Source: Phycisphaerales bacterium (lineage in GTDB: Bacteria; Planctomycetota; Phycisphaerae; Tepidisphaerales; Tepidisphaeraceae). From it: a DNA stretch of 5,329 nucleotides. Below the pieces are notes generated by a model. It made no database searches. It saw only the letters and a list, made by a program, of their open reading frames with translations, and was not told the DNA's origin. Positions 1 through 5,329 of the stretch are shown here, in pieces. The DNA lies in contig JAQGHH010000249.1 in NCBI GenBank assembly GCA_028288945.1, forward strand, positions 1 through 5,329, written 5' to 3'. The number at the start of each line of letters is the position of its first letter. Position 1 is the stretch's first letter. The translations under genes and the position numbers were made by a program.

Positions 1-746
1 GCTTTGGGGGCGGGCTCCATGAACACGGACATTTCGACGCCTGTGTTCTGGTTCGTGCCCATGAACTGGCGCGACTTGCGGGCCTTGCTGATTTGATCGT
101 CCGTCACCTCAAAGCCCTTCACGGGCAGCACGAGTTCCCAGGCAGCGCCGCCGGGATCCGCGAGACGAAGGGGCGCGTCCGCCGGGGCCTCGGCGGCCTT
201 CGCCTGCCTGGCGCCCTTGAGCATGTCCAATGCCGCCTGCCGCTCGGGGGCGTCTTTCTGGTGGTGAAGGATGGTGACCGAAAGGGTGAGATCGCCGACG
301 CCCGCCACGCAGCCGGTAACATATTCGAAGGAGCCGGGGTCGGGGGCTTTGTCGGTCAGCGTGTAGAAGTACCCCGTCGCGTCCGCTCCCTTGATTTCCT
401 CAAGCTTGAGGGATGATTCCTTGGCCGTCGCCAGCATGCCCCCGCCCGATCGCTCGGCGGCCTTGCGGAGACCCGCCGGGGAGTTGAAATCCTTGTCGCG
501 GGCGGCAATGGCCGTGATCAGGACTTCGACCTTCGCCCCCGCGGCGAACTTAATGGTCGGCGGAAAGCCCGGCGGCACCGGTTCCTCGGACTGCTTCCAA
601 CCCTCGGGCACGAGCAACTGTAGATCGCCGTGCCGCGGAATCTTGAAAGCTTTCGGAGCCTGCTCCTTCGTGTCGGCGGAATAGAGCCCCGCCGGGCCAG
701 TGAGCGTGACGAAGGCGATCGCCAACAACAGCATGAATCGTTTCAT
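1..746 (-). CDS. Secreted protein of unknown function, C-terminus outside the window
   Basis: I do not recognise this protein. The frame reads 248 codons from ATG at 746 with no stop before the window edge, so the 3' end is missing. Residues 1-24 form a signal peptide: positive MKR, a hydrophobic stretch MLLLAIAFVTLTG, and likely cleavage near YSA-D at 24/25, so the protein should be exported. Residues 34-80 (FKIPRHGDLQLLVPEGW, then PPTIKFAAGAKVEVLITAI) and 124-160 (TGYFYTLTD, VGDLTLSVTIL) look like alternating beta strands, vaguely like the PsbP/Mog1-type alpha/beta sandwich. After an Ala-rich linker (about 181-195) a second segment starts (AWELVLPVKGFEVTDDQ) that may be a second such domain. 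Both similarities are impressions, not matches. The start is chosen for the signal peptide and the AGGGGA site 5 bases upstream. In-frame ATGs at 809 and farther upstream are possible but would bury the signal peptide. It follows the DUF255 gene on the same strand after 173 bases. Confidence 0.85.
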   Translation of the reverse strand, partial: MKRFMLLLAIAFVTLTGPAGLYSADTKEQAPKAFKIPRHGDLQLLVPEGWKQSEEPVPPGFPPTIKFAAGAKVEVLITAIAARDKDFNSPAGLRKAAERSGGGMLATAKESSLKLEEIKGADATGYFYTLTDKAPDPGSFEYVTGCVAGVGDLTLSVTILHHQKDAPERQAALDMLKGARQAKAAEAPADAPLRLADPGGAAWELVLPVKGFEVTDDQISKARKSRQFMGTNQNTGVEMSVFMEPAPK

Positions 747-751
747 ATTTG

Positions 752-757
752 TCCCCT
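752..757 (-). promoter_or_regulatory. Ribosome binding site of the secreted-protein gene
   Basis: AGGGGA on the minus strand, followed by the 5-base spacer CAAAT and then ATG at 746-744. It is the only good Shine-Dalgarno match seen at a gene start in this window, and it decides in favour of the 746 start over in-frame upstream ATGs such as 809. Confidence 0.6.
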
Positions 758-810
758 GAGAGATGTTTCCCGAACGCGTCCCCACACGGGCGATCGCAAA
801 GGTCGCCATA

Positions 811-819
811 GTTATACCA
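811..819 (-). promoter_or_regulatory. Candidate extended -10 promoter for the secreted-protein gene
   Basis: On the minus strand this reads TGG-TATAAC: a TGn extended -10 element followed by a hexamer matching TATAAT at five of six positions. Transcription would begin near 804 and leave a leader of about 58 bases before the ATG at 746. No convincing -35 hexamer lies 15-18 bases upstream, which an extended -10 can tolerate. It would let this gene be expressed separately from the DUF255 gene upstream. The consensus used is that of the proteobacterial housekeeping sigma factor, so the call is tentative. The rest of 747-919 shows no clear terminator. Confidence 0.3.
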
Positions 820-919
820 GCAACCCCAACACCCAGCGAGCCGCGCATATCCTTCACATCGAGGCGACGTGCGGGTGAAACCTGCGCCGCCACCGCGGGT
901 TGCGGGCGTGCTTCCCCGG

Positions 920-3157
920 TTATTTCGGGAGGTCCCGTTTATCGAGAATGGCCTTGAAGACTTCCAAATTATTCGTCGGCAACTGGCAGGCGAAATTCTC
1001 ACACACGTACGCCGTGGCCTTGCCGTCGATTGGCTTGACGTCCTTGAGAAACGCGACATGGCTCGCGACGAAGGCCTGGCCCTCATCGCCGTCGGCCAGG
1101 AGGACGATCTTGTTCGGGATGTATTGCTCGGCGACCGCTCGCAGCATCGCCTCGGTGTCGGGCGCGCCGCGCCGGCCGGCGATGACGATCTGGCGGGGTT
1201 TGCCCAGGCGGAAATCCACCGCGGCCAGCATCTGCGGGAGATCCGTGGGGTAGCGCGTGATTCTCCCGGCAAATAGTTGCAAAGTCTTGCCGGCGCGGTC
1301 GGCCATCGGCTTGTCGTCGAGCATTTGCGAGAGCCGCTGGAGATTCAGCACGGCGATGGAATTTCCACCCGGCTCGGCGGCGTCGCCCTCTTCCTTTTGC
1401 CGCATGAGCAGCGTCGCGTCGCCGGCCGGTGAGAGGAAATATCCGCCGGCCTTTTCGTCCCAGAATCGCGAGTCCTGGCCGGATTGCACGTCGAGCGCCA
1501 GTTTCAGCCAATGCACGTCCTGCGCGTTTTCGTAAAGGTCGAGCAGCCCCTGAACGTAAAACGCGTAGTCGTCGAGGAACCCGTCCACGTCCGCCTGCCC
1601 GTCGCGCCAGCGGCGGATGAGCTTCTTTGTCTTCGGTTCGTACAGTTTCGTCTCGATGAACGACGCCGCCCGTGCCGCGGCCTGCGCGTACCGCGGCTCG
1701 TCGAGCGCCCGCCCGCCGCGGGCGAAGGCGGAGATCATCAGCCCGTTCCAGGCGCACAGCGACTTGTCATCCCGATGCGGCCGCGGCCGACGGTTTCGCA
1801 CTTCGAGCAAACTCCGCTTCGCGTCGTCGAGCAGCTTGCGGATCTCCGCATCGGTCTTGCCGAACTTTTTCGCCGTCTCCTCGATCGGGTGCGCGACGTG
1901 CAGAACATTCTTCTTGGGGAACTCCCCGCGTGGATCGGCGGCCACGTTGCCGTCGGGCTCAACGCCGAAGTGGTAATCGAAAATCGCCGAGGGGCCATGG
2001 CCGACCGCGGCTTCGATTTCGCCCGCGCGCCAGACGTAAAACGCGCCTTCCCCCTTTTTCTCCGGCTCCTTCGCATCGGTCGCGCTGTCGGCGTCCTCCG
2101 CCGAGTAGAACTGCCCTTCCGGCCCCGTCATGTCGCGCAGCACGTAATCGAGGATGTCGCGGGCGACGTCGCCATAGAACGCATCGTGCGTGAGTTGGTA
2201 GGCGTCGAGGTAGGCGCAGGCGAGTTGCGCCTGGTCGTAGAGCATCTTTTCAAAGTGCGGCAAAAACCATCGCCGATCGGTCGAATACCGATGAAACCCG
2301 CCGCCCAGCGGATCGTGAATTCCCCCTTCCGCCATCGCCCGCAATGTCTTGAGCGCCATCTCCCGCGCGTGGGTATCGCCCGTTCGCTGGTGATAGTGAA
2401 AGAGGAAATTGAGCGTCACCGGCTGCGGGAACTTGGTTCCCGAGCCGAACCCGCCGAACTGCTCGTCGAACTCCTTGGAGAACTTATCATTCGCGGCGGC
2501 CAACGCGGTCGCCGGCACTTCCCCGGCCCGCCCGTGCCCTCTCTCCGCCGACTCCTGAAGCGCCTTGGTGATCGATTCGGAAAACTCAACGATCTTCGCA
2601 TGATCCTTCCCCCACGCCTCGTGCACCCGCGCTATGAGCGTCTTGAGCCCCGGCGACCCGTCATGGTCCTCCGGCGGAAAATACGTCCCGCCGAAGAACG
2701 GTTTGAGTTCGGGCGTCAGCAGCACGGTCATCGGCCACCCGCCGCTGCCCGTCGTCCCCTGCACGAACGCCATGTAGACGCGATCGACGTCGGGCCGCTC
2801 TTCGCGGTCGACTTTGATGGGGATGAAATTATCGTTGATGAGTTTCGCGACCGCCGGGTCTTCGAACGACTCGCGTTCCATCACGTGGCACCAGTGGCAC
2901 GTCGAATAGCCGATGGAAAGAAAGATCGGCTTCCCCTCCTTCTTTGCCTTCTCAAACGCCTCGCCGCCCCACGGATGCCAGTCCACCGGGTTATGCGCAT
3001 GCTGCAACAAATACGGCGACTTCTCCTTCGCCAGGCGGTTGGTGTAGGCGAACGAGCCGTCGGGATTTTTGGCGTCACCTTCTCCCCACGCAACGCGGCC
3101 TGAAATCACACAACCGAGAGAAACGAGAAGAATTACCCAAAGCCGTTTTCCGCACAT
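920..3157 (-). CDS. yyaL: YyaL/SPATA20-family protein (DUF255): thioredoxin-like plus six-hairpin domain, exported
   Basis: The 745-residue protein is a full-length member of the DUF255 family (Thioredox_DsbH domain; B. subtilis YyaL, mammalian SPATA20), whose biochemical role is not established. Residues 1-25 look like a signal peptide (MCGKRLW, hydrophobic VILLVSLGCVIS, likely cut after VAWG), placing this copy outside the cytoplasm; Cys16 has a poor lipobox (SLGC). The thioredoxin-like domain spans about 38-200, with family signatures SPYLLQHAHNPVDWHPWG (47-64), the CHWC redox motif (Cys87, Cys90), VDREERPDVD (116-125) and GGWPM with the expected cis-Pro142. From about 225 to 740 comes the alpha/alpha-barrel-like part: GGFGSGTKFPQP (235-246), GGGFHRYSTDRRWFLPHFEKML (286-307), YSAEDADS (351-358), CAWNGLM (468-474), DGFLDDYAF (525-533), EPGGNS (595-600) and a C-terminal CENFACQ (719-725). 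Start ATG at 3157 fits the signal peptide; no strong Shine-Dalgarno is visible. No frameshift or missing key residue is seen. The gene diverges from the MFS gene. Confidence 0.94.
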   Translation of the reverse strand: MCGKRLWVILLVSLGCVISGRVAWGEGDAKNPDGSFAYTNRLAKEKSPYLLQHAHNPVDWHPWGGEAFEKAKKEGKPIFLSIGYSTCHWCHVMERESFEDPAVAKLINDNFIPIKVDREERPDVDRVYMAFVQGTTGSGGWPMTVLLTPELKPFFGGTYFPPEDHDGSPGLKTLIARVHEAWGKDHAKIVEFSESITKALQESAERGHGRAGEVPATALAAANDKFSKEFDEQFGGFGSGTKFPQPVTLNFLFHYHQRTGDTHAREMALKTLRAMAEGGIHDPLGGGFHRYSTDRRWFLPHFEKMLYDQAQLACAYLDAYQLTHDAFYGDVARDILDYVLRDMTGPEGQFYSAEDADSATDAKEPEKKGEGAFYVWRAGEIEAAVGHGPSAIFDYHFGVEPDGNVAADPRGEFPKKNVLHVAHPIEETAKKFGKTDAEIRKLLDDAKRSLLEVRNRRPRPHRDDKSLCAWNGLMISAFARGGRALDEPRYAQAAARAASFIETKLYEPKTKKLIRRWRDGQADVDGFLDDYAFYVQGLLDLYENAQDVHWLKLALDVQSGQDSRFWDEKAGGYFLSPAGDATLLMRQKEEGDAAEPGGNSIAVLNLQRLSQMLDDKPMADRAGKTLQLFAGRITRYPTDLPQMLAAVDFRLGKPRQIVIAGRRGAPDTEAMLRAVAEQYIPNKIVLLADGDEGQAFVASHVAFLKDVKPIDGKATAYVCENFACQLPTNNLEVFKAILDKRDLPK

Positions 3158-3190
3158 ACCGGCATCTTAACATCGGAAGACGTGACGGGA

Positions 3191-3238
3191 TGCGCCGGGC
3201 CCTCATTCCCTGGCACGTGCGGGACAGCCCGTGGCGCA
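3191..3238. repeat. Imperfect inverted repeat in the divergent intergenic region
   Basis: TGCGCCGGGC (3191-3200) can pair with GCCC-GT-GGCGCA (3227-3238), giving ten base pairs interrupted by a 2-base bulge, with a 26-base loop. The loop contains the 8-base palindrome GCACGTGC (3213-3220). It lies 34 bases upstream of the DUF255 start codon and could be an operator or leader structure, but pairs like this arise readily in G+C-rich DNA, so it is weakly supported. Confidence 0.25.
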
Positions 3239-3241
3239 ACT

Positions 3242-3309
3242 TGTAGGTTCGGCTCTGCCGAACATGTCACTCATCGGACACGGGAATGTTCGGCAGAGCC
3301 GAACCTACA
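3242..3309. repeat. REPIN-like nested inverted repeat (two head-to-head REP-like palindromes)
   Basis: Two perfectly complementary 24-base arms (3242-3265 and 3286-3309) flank a 20-base spacer. Each arm is itself a palindrome: GTTCGGC-TCT-GCCGAAC at 3247-3263 and its complement at 3288-3304, with 7-bp stems and 3-base loops. The left palindrome is directly preceded by GTAG (3243-3246) and the right one directly followed by CTAC (3305-3308). This is the established layout of REP elements handled by RAYT (REP-associated tyrosine) transposases: a GTAG-type tetranucleotide at the foot of a short palindrome, often paired in opposite orientation. No transposase gene is in the window, so the element would be moved in trans. 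It sits between divergent genes, so it is not a terminator for either, and may lie in the transporter's leader. The symmetry is certain; membership of a repeat family is inferred. Confidence 0.8.
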
Positions 3310-3363
3310 CGAAGAGGCCGGCCGACGGATCAACAAGTAGACGACCCCGGCATAACTCCTATC

Positions 3364-5316
3364 ATGTCGCGTATGTCCAGCAGTCCTTCCGAATCGCCAG
3401 TTGTTCCTCAATCCGGCGCGACTTCGGGAACATTGTCGTACGCCCCGCCGGCCCCGCGCGTTCCGCTCTTTAGCGCGGATGCGTGGGCACCGCTGAAGGT
3501 GGAGTTGTTCCGGTCGCTGTATATCGCCACGTCGATCGCGCAGATCGGCACGTGGGTCCGCGAGGCGGGCGGGCCGTGGTTGATGAAGATCCTGACGGAC
3601 GGCACGAAGACCCAGCCGGAGATGGTGGCGAAGGTGCTGGTCTTTTCCAACCTGCCGATCTGCCTGCTTTCTGTGTTCGCCGGGGCGCTGGCGGACGTGC
3701 TGGATCGCCGGCGGCTCTTGATCGTGACGCAGATATGGATGATGGTCGTGTCGGCGATCTTGGGAGTGCTGACCTGGGCGGGGCTCATCACTCCGTGGGG
3801 GTTGCTCGGTTTGACGTTCCTTCTGGGCGCCGGCACGGCCGCCGCGGGCCCGGCGTTGCAAGCGGTGCTGCCGGAATTGGTCCCCAAGAAGGACTTGGCG
3901 CTGGCCATCAACCTTAACAGCGTCGCGCTGAACGTGGCCCGCGCGCTGGGGCCGGCGTTATTCATCTTCGTGGTAACTTTCATCCCCAAGGAGCACGGCG
4001 TAGGCGCGTCGTTTTTCGTCACCGCCGCAACGTTCGTCGTTTCGATTTATGTGCTCTGGCGCTGGGAGCGCCCTCCGCAACGGGCGGCGGTGCATGGCGA
4101 AGAGATGTGGGGCGCGATCCGCTCCGGTTTCCTCTACACCGTCCACTCCCCCGCCAACCGCGCCATCCTGCTCCGCGTGCTGACGTTCATCGTGCCGGCG
4201 GTCGTGATGTGGTCGCAGGTCCCGATCATCGCCACGGGGCTGCTGGGGCTGCAGAAGGAACACGCCGAGAAGGGCTGCGCCATGCTCTTCGCGTTCGTCG
4301 GCCTGGGCGCGATCCTCGGCGTGCTGCTCATGCCGGGGCTGCACCGCCGGTATAAGATCGACCCCGTCGTCAACGCCTGCACGGCGTGCTTTGCCGGGGG
4401 GCTGGTCCTCTTGTCGTTCGTACACCACTTCTGGATGGCGTCGTTCATCATGGTGTTCCTCGGGATCAACTGGGTGATCATCCCGACCAACTTCAACACG
4501 GCCACGCAGAAATCCGTGCCGCTCTGGGTGAAGGGCCGGGCAATTTCCTTTTACCTGACGGTGCTCTTCGGCTCATTCGCCATCGGCGGGGCGATCTGGG
4601 GGCGCGTGACGACGCATTTCTCATACCCCGGTCACGTCGGCATCAACATGTCGCTTCTCATCGGCGGCCTGTCCATGGCCGCCTTGCTCGTGCTGGCGAT
4701 CTGGTTTCCGTTGACGATTAACGAAGGGCTCGATTTGTCGCCGGCGTTCAAGGGGGAAGCGCCCAAGCAGCCCTGGCCGGTGGCGCTCGGTACACCCGAG
4801 CAATCGAGCCTGCCGTCCACAAACGGCGATCCTGTCGTGGGGTACTCCAACGACGGCCCCAAGGGGCCAATGGAAGTGGCCACGGACTACGACGTGGAGC
4901 CCACGAGAGTGCAGGAATTTCTCGCGGCGATGCGCCAGGTCGGGCAATTGCGCCGCCGCAACGGCGCTTCCCACTGGCGGCTGGAGCCCGGCGCGCCGGC
5001 CGGCGGCGCGGTGCGGTACGTCGAGCACGTTCGCTATCACTCATCCGTCGAGTACACACGCCAGCCCGCGCGGATGACGGCGCACGACATGAAGCTGCTG
5101 GAAGCCACGCGGGCGTTCCACGTGGGTAGCGATGCCCCGCTCGTCCGCGGTGCTCCGGCGTCTGCACACGGGTTGGAACTGAAATCCACGGTGGGTTCGT
5201 GGATGACGGCGAAGTTCGCCGAGTCTTTCGACCGCGCCTTCGACGAAATCGCCGCGGCGTTTGACCGATTCGCCGACCTCCGCGAGCGCGAGCGACAATC
5301 GCGGGCGCGGAAATGA
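3364..5316 (+). CDS. MFS_3-type transporter with C-terminal ABM-like ferredoxin-fold domain
   Basis: The 650-residue inner-membrane protein belongs to the major facilitator superfamily, closest in pattern to the MFS_3 group of putative drug or metabolite exporters (EntS-like); the substrate cannot be read from sequence. A Ser/Pro-rich cytoplasmic leader (1-40) precedes about 12 hydrophobic helices, roughly at 50-71, 88-110, 118-138, 144-168, 180-207, 214-232, 267-292, 305-325, 336-354, 358-376, 392-412 and 427-449. Motif A is visible between helices 2 and 3 (GALADVLDRRR, 107-117), as is the VPLWVKGRAISFYL stretch (385-398) typical of this group. After a linker (450-500), residues 501-586 form a soluble domain (VATDYDVEPTRVQEFLAAM ... 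RYVEHVRYHSSVEYTRQ ... FHVG) like the dimeric alpha/beta barrel of antibiotic-biosynthesis monooxygenases, seen in other MFS_3 proteins. A charged helical tail ends it. The same frame opens at ATG 3286, but that ATG lies inside the inverted repeat and the added residues look non-coding, so ATG 3364 (or 3373) is preferred; neither has a clear Shine-Dalgarno. Confidence 0.9.
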   Translation: MSRMSSSPSESPVVPQSGATSGTLSYAPPAPRVPLFSADAWAPLKVELFRSLYIATSIAQIGTWVREAGGPWLMKILTDGTKTQPEMVAKVLVFSNLPICLLSVFAGALADVLDRRRLLIVTQIWMMVVSAILGVLTWAGLITPWGLLGLTFLLGAGTAAAGPALQAVLPELVPKKDLALAINLNSVALNVARALGPALFIFVVTFIPKEHGVGASFFVTAATFVVSIYVLWRWERPPQRAAVHGEEMWGAIRSGFLYTVHSPANRAILLRVLTFIVPAVVMWSQVPIIATGLLGLQKEHAEKGCAMLFAFVGLGAILGVLLMPGLHRRYKIDPVVNACTACFAGGLVLLSFVHHFWMASFIMVFLGINWVIIPTNFNTATQKSVPLWVKGRAISFYLTVLFGSFAIGGAIWGRVTTHFSYPGHVGINMSLLIGGLSMAALLVLAIWFPLTINEGLDLSPAFKGEAPKQPWPVALGTPEQSSLPSTNGDPVVGYSNDGPKGPMEVATDYDVEPTRVQEFLAAMRQVGQLRRRNGASHWRLEPGAPAGGAVRYVEHVRYHSSVEYTRQPARMTAHDMKLLEATRAFHVGSDAPLVRGAPASAHGLELKSTVGSWMTAKFAESFDRAFDEIAAAFDRFADLRERERQSRARK

Positions 5317-5329
5317 CATGCCGGCGCGC

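Noticed and set aside
550..1272. A 240-codon minus-strand open frame bridging the DUF255 3' end, the gap and the secreted-protein 5' end
   Set aside because: It overlaps two better-supported genes in another frame, its composition is Arg/Ser-rich, and it shows no domain.
1484..3103. A 539-codon open frame on the plus strand opposite the DUF255 gene
   Set aside because: It is in exact codon-to-codon antisense register with the DUF255 gene. Stops there need TTA, CTA or TCA in the sense gene, which are rare in G+C-rich codon use, so the openness is a by-product. The translation is Arg/His/Pro-rich with no recognisable domain.
3159..3173. TGT-TAAGAT as an extended -10 for the DUF255 gene (minus strand)
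   Set aside because: Only four of six positions match, there is no -35, and it would place the transcript start at or next to the ATG, implying a leaderless message with nothing else to support it.
3211..3228. TGGCAC in a sigma-54-like context upstream of the DUF255 gene
   Set aside because: The required GC at the -12 position is absent (GG-N10-AC), so it does not fit a -24/-12 promoter.
3242..3309. Reading the inverted repeat as an intrinsic terminator
   Set aside because: Both flanking genes point away from it, no T-run follows either arm, and the internal palindromes with GTAG feet fit a REP doublet better.
3271..4022. Minus-strand open frames of 196 and 204 codons opposite the transporter gene
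   Set aside because: They are shadows of the MFS gene, whose membrane helices and motif A are clear; the antisense translations are low-complexity.
5318..5329. ATG one base after the transporter stop, possibly the start of a next gene
   Set aside because: Only four codons remain before the window ends and no upstream ribosome site is evident, so it cannot be judged.

Overview
The window shows high-G+C bacterial DNA with three protein genes: two on the minus strand (the left one cut by the window edge) and one divergent gene on the plus strand. Codon use strongly favours G/C in third position, Shine-Dalgarno signals are mostly weak, and several proteins look exported. This would suit a planctomycete-like or other environmental high-G+C Gram-negative bacterium, but that placement is an inference; there is no rRNA or other marker gene here.

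Layout: positions 1-746 (minus) hold the N-terminal 248 codons of a secreted protein of unknown function, with a signal peptide and a clear ribosome binding site. A 173-base gap (747-919) follows, containing an extended -10-like promoter candidate. Positions 920-3157 (minus) encode a full-length YyaL/SPATA20-family protein (DUF255): a thioredoxin-like domain with a CHWC motif followed by a six-hairpin-glycosidase-like domain, here preceded by a signal peptide. The divergent intergenic region (3158-3363) carries a near-perfect nested inverted repeat (3242-3309) with the architecture of a REP doublet (REPIN): two head-to-head copies of GTAG plus a 7-bp-stem palindrome. Positions 3364-5316 (plus) encode a 12-helix MFS_3-type transporter fused to a soluble C-terminal ferredoxin-like domain resembling antibiotic-biosynthesis monooxygenases.

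The two minus-strand genes may be co-transcribed, and both products are predicted to act outside the cytoplasm, but nothing in the sequence ties them to one pathway. The transporter is probably an independent unit. I do not see a clearly new multi-gene system. The most distinctive items are the REPIN-like repeat, which also creates a misleading upstream ATG for the transporter, and the exported form of the DUF255 protein.
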